Shown piece after piece: positions 1 to 12,542 of a DNA stretch of 26,897 nucleotides. How positions within the stretch are numbered: position 1 is the first letter of the stretch; each line of letters opens with the position of its first letter. The stretch covers positions 344,228 to 371,124 of the forward strand of contig BLXT01007705.1 of assembly GCA_019648995.1 (NCBI GenBank). The letters are read 5' to 3'. The notes under the pieces are model-generated. The model searched no databases and had not been told where the DNA came from. It was given only the letters and a program-made list of their open reading frames with translations. Source of the stretch: Plakobranchus ocellatus. Taxonomy: Eukaryota; Mollusca; Gastropoda; Plakobranchidae. The position numbers were made by a program, and so were the translations under genes.

Positions 1-1963
1 AATAAAAACAATGCAAAATATTATGTTTTTGGTTTTGCTTGTTCTCACGTTGCTAAAAGTCACAAATGCCCTATCAAACGCTCTTTTCAAATTGTGTAAA
101 TATGCTTGTAAAATGCAGTGCATCCCATATACGTAGACCATCATCACGTATCGTATAAATATTCTGGGTTTATCGATACTTTACTTCAATATTATTTTAG
201 TGCTTATTTATTTATTTAATTCTCAGGAGAATATGCTTTGCTATTCTTAGAACTTTCTCTGTGTCAACATCTATTTATTTCAATTTTTTTATTTTTTTTT
301 ACATTTAATACCCTCACACAGTCAGTGGACAGTACAGTACAATACATATTTAATTACTAAAAACTTTTGAACTAAAATTCAAATAACTTTCTTTTCTCCC
401 TTTAAAAATAAACCATCTCTAAATCAGAATATATTTGAACCAGAACAATGTTTACTTTCTTTAGAACTTCGGTAGTTTTCTACTCTTTGTATTAGTTCAT
501 GTATGCATGTGTTATGATCTCCTGGGTGGGACAGCAACGGTTGACATGAAAAGCTTTTCTTCCACTTGTATTAAAACCTTAATTCTATTAAATATTTACA
601 TACGAGTCAATCTTAAACGATCGTGGTACATGTAATTATATACACAGATTGGTAAATATGATAAGATTTGACACATGAAAGAAAGGGTTTTTTTTTTTTT
701 AAGCGATACATTGTGATATTAACTTTCTTTAGTTGATGGGATTTTTTTTTCCCATGTCTATGGCGTATGAAGTTTTTTTGTTTTTTTTTATTTCATTTAG
801 CGGGTATCTCAAAAGCTTAGTGTAACTGTAAGTGCGATACATAATCTTTCTTTTTTCAAAATGTTTAGGGATTTCTCTAGCTTTGTAAGCCTACTGTAGT
901 GCAATATCATTCTTATTTTTATAGGCATCTCCATTCCTTTCTAAAGAGAGAAACATTAACTTCATCTCATATTTTTTTTTAACGGGCATAATATTAACAG
1001 TGGTCCCCTTGGTGTTGATATGGCACGGGTACAATACATGTCTAGCTAACATTGGACACAGACAGTAGACATGTATTTGGCTCTCGTGACCTTTATACAT
1101 GTACAAAATTTTAACAACTTCAAAGAGATTTACTTTAGATTTAATACTCTGTCACTGGCAGTCAACTTTATATAAATTGCTACGACGCAAGCAGAGAATC
1201 ACACGACCAGATGGCGCCACAGGTGCTCGATGAACTACATGTATTTAGTTATTATGTGAATCAAGGCAAGATTTCATCTCTAAACTCTACATATATACAT
1301 AATTCACCACCAGTGAAACCTCAATTTCTTTTGAGCACGTGTAATATGATCACCTTATATTCTTCACTATTTAATAACTCTACTCAATAAAAGTCTTCTT
1401 CTCCAACCACAATTATAATGGAATTATTATTGTAATTGTAATGTAATAAGCGTTGAAAGTTCAAGCCAAATTGTAGTTATTAATTTAAATCCATGTATGA
1501 TATTTGCCTATCTATAAATATAATTCTTTTTCTTTTTTGTTTTTCATTTCTTTTGCCAAGCAGAAATGTTTCAGCCAGATGGCAAAACACAAACCAAACA
1601 CAACCAACCACAAAAAAAATATACATGTAATAAAAATAATAACTATGTAACTTGAATATGATTTTGAATGAAGAGATCCAACTTCTTTCTTATAAATCTT
1701 AGTGGGCGCTTAAATATTATTTTGCACCTTGGAAGGAGGGTAGGAGAGTCTTCTCCTGTACGATAAAAAGTTAGAAGGGGGCTCAAGAATCAATGCGAAT
1801 GTAATATTTCACCTTTGTCAGGTGAAAATGTGTATGTATGTACATGTTTGTGCACATGCATGTTTTTCTTGAATATGGATAAAAATGTATAGAACAGTGA
1901 TCGTACCATGGATTGGCATGAAGTTGATTTCACATTATCATCATTATATTATCACCATCATTG

Positions 1964-1980
1964 TTATTATTATTATTATT
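1964..1980. repeat. (TTA)n microsatellite
   Basis: Short uninterrupted ATT/TTA trinucleotide run, preceded by degenerate CAT/ATT repeats from about 1931. Confidence 0.8.
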
Positions 1981-2560
1981 GTCACGAGAGGTCCACAATA
2001 TTACACCGATAAAAGAAACAAGTTCAACTACAGTAATCCACTCATTGCTCTCTTTTAATCTACGAGATAATCGAATGCTGAATGTGCACCTTGTAACAAA
2101 GTAGTAAGCCTAAAATAAACGTGTAGTTTCTAAGATTGTGACAATAAATCGTTGCTTTGGAAATATATTCACAAACTTTTATATACAAATTTGCATACAC
2201 AATGATTACTGAGAGCTCCAGGTCCTTAAGATCCAACAAAATCTATTCTCAGGATACCTATTTTTAGTAGGTTTTTCAAAAAGCAACTAGCTGTAGTATG
2301 TGCCAGAAAGTACACGAGTCCTTGTGAAACAGTATAATAAAGAGTCTGTGTTTGAAATCTCAAAGACAGCCAATCATGGGGTATTTTCTTTCACAACCAG
2401 TGAGCAGGAATACATATTTTGAAGAAAAATAATTAATTGCAATTGTGGTTTTGTTGCAGACTTTTAATTTCTCAGCTGCTGTCTAACGTGCAACACAAGA
2501 ATAACGCACACTTGACACATACGCTAAAGCCATGTATACTAGTATAGGAGATTTTCGTGA

Positions 2561-2605
2561 GTGGAGGCCCAGCCCAACAGGCCAGAGCTCTTGCCTATAC
2601 CACCA
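2561..2605 (-). repeat. tRNA-like SINE fragment (weak)
   Basis: Read on minus, the stretch starts with GGTGGTATAGGCAAGAGC, which resembles a tRNA D-arm/box A, followed by a CCTG...TGGGC segment. It looks related to the better box-A match at 6850-6890. No box B is visible, so this could be chance. Confidence 0.2.
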
Positions 2606-3221
2606 AGCATGCATTTTTTTTCAGTATGTATGCATTCCAAGCCCCTTTCCATCTATTTTTTGTTTTATATCTCTGCTAGGAAATCACCAACTAATGTCTC
2701 AATTTATACAGACTGATCACAATGCCCTTACTGGGAATTTTCATCTTCATCTAGGTCAGCCCATATTGTGTATTTCAATAATTTCATACCAAATTTTCAG
2801 CTTAATCTTGCCACCGAGTGAGTGTGACATATTTTCTCTTTTTAAACTGACCTCAAGTGACATATGAGTTTTATAACCTAAGGGAGGGTATTTCCCGCCC
2901 CAATTACTATCCCATTAACCAGACTTGCCACCACTAATTTACCACTAAAGACCGAAGTTGCTGCTTCATTCTCTGAAAATTCCATGCCTTATGCAGGTCA
3001 ATGCCCTCACAAAAAATGTCAAGTTGTATGCAAAATGCAATAAATGGTGTTGCAAATGTGTATATCGTGTGTTTCAAATGGTTGGTTAACATTGCTTGAT
3101 GCAGGTGTAGGCTGGATTATTGAATCAATCTCCATTGTCAGAATGTTGTTAGTCTGGTAATTTGTGGCTGAGTAGGGCTTGCAAGTGAGTCTAGCCTGTC
3201 TGAGTCTCCAGTCTTTTAATT

Positions 3222-3226
<5 letters not shown>

Positions 3227-3265
<39 letters not shown>

Positions 3266-3273
3266 AACACACA
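3227..3273. repeat. (TA)n microsatellite with CA-rich extension
   Basis: About 33 bases of alternating AT/TA, then an imperfect ACACACAAACACACA stretch. It creates spurious open frames on both strands. Confidence 0.95.
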
Positions 3274-4496
3274 TATTATAATAAATTATATATATACATA
3301 TGTATATTTATTTATTTGCGAGTGTGCCTGTGTCCAGTGCTTAAAGTATAATAAAAGATATGAGACAGTCCCATAGAGGTAAACATGGTAACACTAATTT
3401 TTTTTATGCTGTCACTGCAATATTGGCATCGCCTTAGCAATATTGGTCCTATTCACTTCAGATTTTTTTATTTTACATTGTAAATACAAAGCCAGAGAGA
3501 AGAAAAAAAAGCTTTATTTGAGCATGTTGATGCATGCCAGCTTTGATTTACCCGACATAGGCTTTTGAGGTAATGGAAAAGATTTTTACAAATCTGTGCC
3601 CAAGCAAAATTTTCAAAATGATCAAAACAATGAGACAGAAGAAAAAAAGGAACATTCTTTTATTTTTAAATGTATTTATAGAGTTTAATCATCAAAACCT
3701 GAGAATATTTTACATTTCATTACAAACAGCTCCACTCACCATCTACTTATAAAAGTAAGTTATCAATTAGTTCAAGTTGGCAATGACATTATCTAGACAG
3801 GGATCAAAGAAACAAGAAAGCGCCTTAAAACAAAATTCAGGACTTTGAATGGGAAATCACTAAGTATATGTCACTGTTTCTGTACCTCATCCTAGATTTT
3901 ACAAATTGAAGCAAACTAATAAAATTAATTTCAGCAAAGAAAAGCTAAAAAAAAATATAAAAAGAAACTTGTGACACTCCTTAAAAAGGAAATGAAAGAA
4001 TAACAGCCGAAAATTAAAGTCAATGAGAAAAAAAAGCACTCTTGATGTATTTCAATTGAAGCAGAAGGTGTGGTTTGCACATACAAAAAGTTTGGATAGC
4101 TAAAATATATCAACACAAATAAAGATTTGTATTTATTTTGCTGGAAAATGAGAATTTTTTTTTTCGTGGTTAATTTATTGCGTGGCATTGCGGACACATA
4201 ATATCTGTCATTTCCAGCCTTAAAGAATTTAAAGAAAAGTTGCATGATTGCAGGCAAAATCAATTACAGTTTAGTCAGTCAGCGGACTACATACTCTGGT
4301 CCTTGCACGCCGAGCAAGTATTATTTGATAATGGTGTTTGAATATGATATGATTTTTCACTTTTTTTAAAACAAATATCTTCAAGATAAAAGTTGATTAA
4401 GGCCAAACTGAAAATCAATGAAACATAATTTGCCCCTACATGCTTTTTTCCCCATAAACACCTTGAAGTGGGGCATAGTCATTGAATAGAGACCAT

Positions 4497-4540
4497 AAAT
4501 ACATGGAGTCCCTTCATGTATTTTGCAAGTACGAGCGTAC
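4497..4540. other. Pair of short hairpins
   Basis: AAATACATG at 4497-4505 and CATGTATTT at 4515-4523 are perfect 9-bp inverted repeats with a 9-base loop. Directly after them, GTAC-GAGC-GTAC at 4529-4540 forms a second small stem. They lie about 1.1 kb beyond the polymerase stop codon. No function is assigned. Confidence 0.5.
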
Positions 4541-5175
4541 CTTGAACTGGTGCGCATACATGGACTGACATTTATTGGACATTTGTTTCAGCAATAAAAT
4601 TTGTCACCAATGGTATGATGTGAAAAGATCTTACATAATTGAATCCAATTTGTACAGAGCACTTGCTTTTAAATGAATGTAGGCCATTGCCCCAAGTCTT
4701 TTTTTTATAAAGAGTTTTCAGCTACGCGTTACAATTCTATCAAACTAGCTCCTCTGCATGAGTAAAAGTGCCTGGCTCAGCCACAAAAACAAGCAATGCA
4801 TAAAGCAAAAGCGTAGAAGTTAGGCTAATTTAACACCTGTCCCTTTTGAAAAAAAAAAAGCAAACTATACTTTTGGATGATTTCTTCAAGAGGATTATCA
4901 AATAAACATCATGTGATAAGTCAAAAACTTTTAAAATGATTGTTGAGAGAAAGCAGAGAAAATTGGCAAGATTTGTGAATGCGGTAAGTTGTACAAAGTC
5001 CTAGCTTTTTTAAGATTTTTAAAAGTCTGAAAAACTTTTTTCAACATATAGGTAGTTTAATACCGTTGGCAAATGGATGAAGTTCATAATACCAAAATAT
5101 TTATCAAGTGAACATGATTCAGATTTAAAAACTGCTTTATATATAGATAATATTCAGTTAAGCTCTTGCCACATT

Positions 5176-5181
5176 TTTATT
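5176..5181 (-). promoter_or_regulatory. Candidate polyadenylation signal (AATAAA) of POLD1
   Basis: Reading down the minus strand from the stop codon at 5641, this is the first canonical AATAAA hexamer I find, about 460 nt into the 3' UTR. An ATTAAA variant at 5634-5629 seems too close to the stop. In DNA this AT-rich the hexamer occurs by chance, so the assignment is tentative. Confidence 0.25.
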
Positions 5182-5509
5182 TCAAGCAAATTCTTATTTG
5201 GAATATGGGTGGCACTACCACTAGTCATTCATCATAATATTCCATTACATGGTTTAGATTTCCATTGCTACTCAGAATAAAAATCGTCAATTTCTTTCTG
5301 TAGACAGACACATTTCAATGAACATAGTTCACTTAGTTTTTTTTTGCATTAAATGTATGAACTGTGCCTACTCATGCGCACTGTGTGATTCCATATCAAT
5401 GAAAAAATGTTTGCTTACTTTGGGCCTTCAACCTATCAAGACAGCCTTTATAAAACAGAACAAAACAAAAAAACAAAAAAATACCCCATTAATTCATAAT
5501 AAAAAATAA

Positions 5510-5668
5510 GACATTGGCTTGAATTGATTCAACAATGTCAAGAATTAAAAAAAAAAAAATTAGAGGATTGGCTTGATTTGACAAAACATTATCAAGAAAT
5601 GTAACAAAAAATTAGAGGATTGGCTTGATTTAATACAACACTACCAAGAAATATCACCAAATCTGGAT
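5510..5668. repeat. Three-copy tandem repeat (52-54 bp) covering the polymerase stop codon
   Basis: Three head-to-tail copies share the core ATTGGCTTGA, then a CAA..AT..CAAGAA segment, then an A-rich tail. The cores start at 5513, 5567 and 5619, giving periods of 54 and 52 bp. The copies at 5565-5616 and 5617-5668 are roughly three-quarters identical. The third copy contains the last codons and the TAG of the polymerase gene (stop at 5641-5643); the other two are 3' UTR. The unit therefore appears to have been duplicated from the gene's own 3' end. Confidence 0.85.
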
Positions 5669-5737
5669 AACAATTTGTCTTGAGTTAGCAGATCTTTCTG
5701 GATTTTCTTTCTCATGTAGAAAATGAGGCAGTCCCGA
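5641..5737 (-). CDS. POLD1: POLD1 terminal coding exon
   Basis: Acceptor CTCTCCAG is followed by residues 659-689 and TAG. It supplies RDC, whose Cys661 is the fourth ligand of the CysB iron-sulfur site, then IFYMRKK, a basic tail and the C-terminal Trp. The first base completes the Asn658 codon split with the previous exon. Vertebrate POLD1 has CPIFYMRKK, as I recall it; here the Pro is Leu. The end of the exon is inside a tandem repeat. Confidence 0.95.
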
Positions 5738-8700
5738 CTGGAGAGGAAGAAAAGCAAAACAAATTCATTACTTTTGAAAAATAATACTTGAAAGTAAAAG
5801 TAGAGTGTGTCCCATGCTTAGTCCAAGCATAGGGGAACATGAGTAGGGTCCTGATTGTTCTTGGCATACAGTACTATTTACTTGTACCTGCTCTTAAGAG
5901 ACCTAACTACAGTCAGCAAACTTGCACCCATGGGATTACACTGCGCATGGGTAAATTTTGCATTGGAAAACTGGAGGGGTGGGGGGGGAAGGGATAATAC
6001 TTCAAAAGATTACATACATAAATCCCATTTTGTAGCACCTGAAGTAATGCTGTCAAAGCCAAAGAAAAGGGCAGTATATGTCATGACATTGTCAATAATG
6101 GATTTTTTTTTTATTCCCGTAGAAGAGCAGAATGATAGAAAAAAGCATCCCCATGATTCTATTTGACAGATAAGTAATTTGAAAATTGTGTTAAAAAAAA
6201 ACCACAAAACCCCCACAAATTTACAATTCAATACATGCGACACAATCTACACATTTTACACTATCTTCATAGAGCCCAATACTGCGTATTCTTACTTTGT
6301 GCACAGCACATCCTCATGCAGACTTCCCTGGCAGCGTTGACACTGCGTCCACAGGCGTGAGAACTTCTCCTCCAGGGCCTGCATCTGGCTGATCTCCTTT
6401 TGGTACAGCTCAGACTCACGGGGCTTGCAATGTTTACACACAGCAGCTGTCAGGAAAATTTAATAGAAGGAGAAATGAATGGAAAGATAAGATGCCTTTC
6501 ATAGCACATATATCAATACATGTATAGCTTGAGTACTCCTCAATATTTTGCTCCAAAATTCTATACCGGTACCAAGTTTTGAGTGAGTCTGGCACAGTTC
6601 GATACAATTTAACACCTATGTGAAGCCATGCCCTGGATGTGTTTCCAGCCATTTTCCAAAGCTAATCTTTAGGTTTTACCTTGTGGTGACACTACATGAA
6701 TAAGAAAAAACAAGTAAACGAAATTTAGTAACTTCAACCTGGTAGAAGAAAAGCAGTGATCAGTGATACAGAGACTGTTCACTGTTGCTGAGCTCAGGCC
6801 TTTTGGCCTTTGCTGGGCAGGGTGCTTGTGACAAAAAGGCCCTTGCCCATTTCAGGACAAGCTCTCTAACCACTATGCCACTAATTTACCCATGGTTGGG
6901 ATGAACAAAGTAGTAAGAAAAGCTTGTTTTAAAGTTTAAACAGTGATGATATTAAAAAAAAAAGATTTGTATAATCATACATCAAGAGCTTGATAGCAAT
7001 ATCAAGTTCGGCCCTCAGAATCTATTCAGATTATTCTTCAAATCAAAACCTATAATTTTGCACTATGACAGTTCCATTTCCAGAGAATGAGAATGTTTAC
7101 AACAAAAATATGTTGGAGGAAATAGTTCTTTAAAAAAATTATTGCCGTTTCAATTCTTTCATGGCTGAAACTTGGGATTCTCAATATAAAAACATCTATA
7201 CCCTGTTCTGTAATGATGTATATAACAGGGGTGGGATTAGCTAAAGTCTACTCGGCTGAAATACCAGGGTTGAGTAGACAAGTCTACGGAACGATGTTTT
7301 TGAATGAATGAAGTCAATATGACTGCCAGAGAACACCTGTGCGCATTTTTTTAAAAGCAAATAATCTTTGGCCAAAAATTGTCTAGCAAAGCCAGTAAAT
7401 AAAAAAGGATAAAAAAGGTTCTGGAAGTCAACATTGTAAAAATTCATTTTCATGATTTTTTTCTGTCGATAAAAATTCCACTTGTTGTAGCCAATAATTT
7501 TTAATTGCATCTTCGCAGATTTTTTCTTTAACTGTGGTTTCAAAATCCCAACTAAGTGGAGATCTGTGGTTACGCAGACAAATCCCAGCCCTGATATAAC
7601 AAACACTTCAAAGTATCTTTGCCTCAAATTGTCTCACAAATAAAGAGCGTGCTCATACAGCCCATCTACTAATTATTTATCTTAGTCGGGATTAAACCTG
7701 CAATAGAGAGAACCATGCAGGCCTCACAGTCGGCTTCCCTCCCATTGCACCAGTAATGGCCACAAAAAGTAATTGTGTTGGTTTCTAAAAAAAATAATTT
7801 TTTTTCATAAACGCAAATTAAATGCAAGACTATTTGAAAAAAAGAGTTAAACTTGGACACATAAAACGTCACAATGTTATACAGAAAACTGATCTAAACA
7901 GGCAAAACATGAAGTCATATTTTATGAGGGAAAACATCTTACCATCAGAATCTAGAGGCGTCTTGCATCCTATGCAAGTGCTTTTCTTTTTAGTAAAAGC
8001 TGCAAGGCCACCTATCTTGGACATCACCACAGTCTTAGTCCTTGTATGCTCACCCTCTGAAAAAAAATATGTAAGGGTCAAAAGCGAGTAAGGAAGTTTT
8101 TCTTCTTCTTCTTTGCATGCTCACAATGCTGGCAGGTCATACCATATTTGTGGACCTGCACTAAATCTGCTGCTCAAGTCAGATCTACAAATGGAGTTTT
8201 AATTGATAAACATTTCGAGATTTTTTTTTTTTTTAAATGAATGATAATACATTAACACAGAATGTCTTGTCCAAATAAGCCTGAAGTTGCATTTTTACCA
8301 TTGATAAAGTCGATTGCATTAAATAAGCTTGGCCATGGTAAATAATGGACAAATCTATAGTAAACTTGAGAAAAGGTATTGGGATTTAAGTGAGACATCT
8401 TTTGAAATGCATCAAACTTTTGGGTACCAAGTATCAACAAAAAATACCTTTTTGTATTTGCTGATTGTCTTCCTAATTATAAAGCATTTCCAAGCATAGC
8501 CTCTCACAAAAAGCATTCTGTATGGACATTTTCGTACTACATGTTTTCTACATGAGCAATTCTATTTTTGTGAAATATAGGTGATGTTTTAATTCTTTAC
8601 TCATAAAAAAGGTATGGGTTCATGAACATGATGGGTGTTAAAGAAAATTTGCTTGTTCAATACTAAAAAAAACCTAGTCTAAGCTCCAGATCCTGTTCTT

Positions 8701-11700
8701 GATGGCTAGGTTTTCAGATCAGGACTTACTAAGCAGTGTAGCCTCAGCCTTCTTTTCTCCAAGGATTGGCTCAAAGATTCTCAACAAAGGCTTAGAGAGC
8801 TGGTTCTCGAGGTAATACTGCGTGTCGATGGGAATGTTGTTCTCAAGGACATAGATTGGGTCCTATGTGTGAGGAATAAAACAAAGCTAATACATATGTG
8901 ACCTGTCCATACAAATCAAAATCATTTGTTGGCAAAGGCTGAATAGAACTATTAAGCAAAATACATCAAATTGTCTGAAGGTATCAGAAAAAAAACTTTA
9001 TCGAATCTCTATGGAATGACCTCTTATAGTGAGCATTTAAAAATTGTTTTGATATCTTCAACTACTGGGATTTTTAAACATTTTACTTTATATCCTTTTG
9101 GTCAAATACTCACAAACAACCCATATTATGTGAATGAATCATATACTAATGAAAATAGGAGAATACACATAACGATTAATTACGTTCTGATCTTGCACCA
9201 CCAAATGAAACTAAAACCAGAAGTGAAAGACAACTTATTGCTGTTGTTACGCTACCTTAAGTGGCAAGTTAGTATGATGTCATAATTTTACTTTGATCAA
9301 TTAAATGTACATTATTAATGTAACAAATTTTACAATACACAAAGGCCCTTTTTAACATTACACTTTATCATTGGTTTAAATAGGGCATTTGAAAACTTGC
9401 TACTTTGCTATGCTAATTGTAAAATGAGCACTACAAGACTATTTTTACCGACTATAGAATGTATTATCTTAGCTATATCTGACCAATTTACTAGCCATTT
9501 TAGCTCTGCTTCTTTCTCAGCTCAAAAGCTTGCCTGTTTTTAATGATAGATTTTTTAGAGTGATGGGCAAGGCTATGTGGTTAACATGCGCAAACACCCG
9601 AATCATTGCTTGATTTGAAATGCAAGTATAAACAGAAGGGATGTTGGTTGGGCTTGAAACACAGAGGAGATCTGATCTCAGTTTCACTTTTCCTTGTAGT
9701 TTGACTCTTTTAACTGCTGACTATCTAAAAGTTAGGTTTTCTTCTTAATTCATTGGGAACCTCACTGTGTTTCCTCAGTCATGGTTTACTTTTTTATCTA
9801 TTTATTAACTGATGATGAATATTATCCCAAATTTAGGCTGTTTAGTTAACACCTCTCTTTTGAAGCAGGGTCATGTTTGGTTTTGATTGATATATTGGGG
9901 TATTAGAAAATCATAGCCATGAGGGAATGAGGGAAAAGGGCAAAGTGAATTTATGAAATTATTAGGGCAAAGGAAATGAAAAAAAAAAATGACAGTGTAA
10001 TAAACAGATAGAATGGCTAATTTTAAGAGTCATTCAGTTCATGATCATAAACCTATATATCATCACTGGCCTGAAAAAAAAACAAAAAACGCAAGTCAGT
10101 CTATGCTAGATTGCGATTTTAGAATTGGTGCATTTCTGAGCATTAAAGCTATCAGATGATGTTCATTTTATAGAAATTTACCCATAGAATTATCTTTTAA
10201 GAAGCATCAATAAAATGGAAGCTGGTATCTTAAAAAAGAAGGAAAACTTCCGAATTTCCTTGATAATTTAAAAAACCTATGATGACTTGTGCCATTATGG
10301 TAGCCCAGTGACGATATATTGCATGTCATAAATATTCATTCATCAAATTTTACATGCAACAAATAGCATGCACTTTTAAAGGACAGTCATGATCTTTTTT
10401 ATTTATTAATTTGTTTGAATGAAGAAAAAAAACCCATAAAAATTATCTCTGAGTAATGATTATACAAATTCCCTCTAAAAACTAAAATTAAGAATCACAA
10501 AAAAAGTTTTCTATCATCTCCAATTCGGTACCAATAATATATTTCTGTCAAAATACATTCAAAAGAATGTCCGAAGCACAAACCTCTGATTTGAGGTAAG
10601 CAGCAGTGCCTTTGGCAGCTGCAATGATCACATAAGGCACTCGATCTCCAAGCTTTGGTGCACTCCCTGGATCTCGCTTCTGCATTCTGAGGACACAGGC
10701 AATCTAGTTTAGTTTACTTTTGCCTACCATAACACAGGAAGACGAGAAATAGATGTTTAAGTTGGACATAATGTCACAATGTTAAAACTCCACTGCTCCA
10801 CTTGGATGCTCGGCTGAGTGGGCTGTATTGGTACTGATAAGTTCAAAATTTCTATGTCAAAATTTCATACATTATATCCAACACTTTTGCACTCATAAAA
10901 TGGAACATACAAAAAGAAATGACCTTGAATTATTTGTTTTTTATTACATATTTAAGGATGACACTGCCAGAAAACTAAGTCTAAAGCATTCATATTTCTT
11001 TCTTTTACTTTGTTTTGGTACAAAAAATTTCATTTGCCAAAAGCTAGCCAGCCCAGAGCAATCTTCAAAGTAAGAGAAAATTTGGCGGCTTTACCATACT
11101 CCACGGTAAATCGAAAGTTAGTGCACTTGTGCTATTTTATCACTACCATCACATACAACACTGAAGGAGCCGATAATCTCCATTACAACAAAAGCCAAAT
11201 CTAGAATGTGCTCCACATATTGCACTAACCTATTAGCCAACTCAACATGTGCCTGCTTCCCTGCATACTCCTCATCAGTCTTGGTTAGCTCTTTAGTGAT
11301 CACTAGCTGTGAGATATCAATCCTGTTACACAGCAGGTCGGAGATGGTTTGCTGGGCATGTTCTATTGCTCCTTGTGGATTTCTGCTCAAATGGGAAATT
11401 GAAACAAAAAAAACAAAAAAATTCAATGTTTTGAAACAGAGACATAAACACATAATTGACTGATACAGTAAAAGCTACTGGCACTTTCAAATATAGAAAA
11501 TGATGGTTAAAACCTACCAAGCCTTCACATTCACAGACCTGCCAACCCCAAATTGTTCTCACAGGAATATTCACCTCTACTCACAGGAATTTAGAAAGTC
11601 TCACAGGAATATGCCAGTATACAATTAAATGCGCATGGATAAACCGAATTACACCTTAATTATAGACTCGACCATAGACATTCCATATCATTTAAGTATA

Positions 11701-12317
11701 ATATCAGAGGACAATTAATGCATTTTCGACTAAAGTATCCCCATACTCACTGCCATTAGTCCAATAATGTTACCATTTATCAAGCCTTAAAGACCTGTAG
11801 GCTTTGGGCCTGGATATGAATTTTTTAAAGGTGCACTACAATGTATAAAATTCAAAATCTAGCTCATTCAATAAAGGGTTACATGAAGGAAAAAAAAAAT
11901 CTATGTCAGACAGGTCTACAGAATCTCAGTAAGGCTTAATATTGTGACCCATTGTATATTAAATAAAAGAAAACATCGAATTTTTTTTTTTTTTTTACAG
12001 AGATCCCCGCAAGTCATGTCGGCCTACAATGTATTCATGTCTGTGTAAGCTAAGGCCTTGACTAAAGCCTAAATTAGATCTCGAGGACCATTATCAAATT
12101 TTGATTATACATGAAGAAACATAATTAAGAGTGTAGCGACATTAGAAATATCCTGGATCTTGATATTGCCTAGATCGAGAGAGAGCGAGAGAAAGAACGA
12201 AAAAAGGAAAGAAAGAGTGAGAATTACTGAGAGACACTCACAAGAGTGATAAAAGAGAAACAGAGAGAGAGAGAGAGAGGGAGGGAGGGAGAGAGAGAGA
12301 AGAGGGAGTCAGAGAGA

Positions 12318-12355
<38 letters not shown>

Positions 12356-12501
12356 CTGGACAAAGATAACATCAGAACATTGCCTAACAAAAAAAAAATC
12401 CACATCGACGCTAACAACTTAAGAAGAGGAAAAGAACACTTTTAAAACTGAGTAATTTAAGAAAAGACTGAGACCGAGACACACACACACACACACATAC
12501 A

Positions 12502-12542
<41 letters not shown>

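Larger units (their letters stand above)
1..5175. other. 3' flanking / intergenic DNA, no gene recognised
   Basis: AT-rich sequence beyond the likely polyadenylation region of the minus-strand polymerase gene. All open frames are short, low-complexity and lack recognisable domains or a splice-linked continuation. The longest, at 2532-2867 on plus, has no family I recognise. What can be seen are microsatellites (ATT near 1964-1980, TA at 3227-3259), homopolymer T/A runs, a tRNA-like stretch near 2561-2605, a 20-bp-spaced direct repeat at 3417-3446 and two hairpins at 4497-4540. Confidence 0.6.
6447..7942. other. POLD1 intron with MITE and SINE-like repeats
   Basis: Intron of about 1.5 kb. It holds tRNA-like fragments at 6837-6892 and 7683-7762 and an hAT-like MITE at 7226-7593, each listed separately. 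The hairpin AGGCC-TTTT-GGCCT lies near 6796-6809. The rest is AT-rich without recognisable content. Confidence 0.8.

Noticed and set aside
2532-2867. 111-codon open frame on plus as a possible gene
   Set aside because: No domain, no supporting splice sites or promoter, and part of it overlaps a tRNA-like repeat; composition fits random AT-rich sequence.
3019-3376. Open frames encoding YIYIYI repeats
   Set aside because: Translation of the (TA)n microsatellite.
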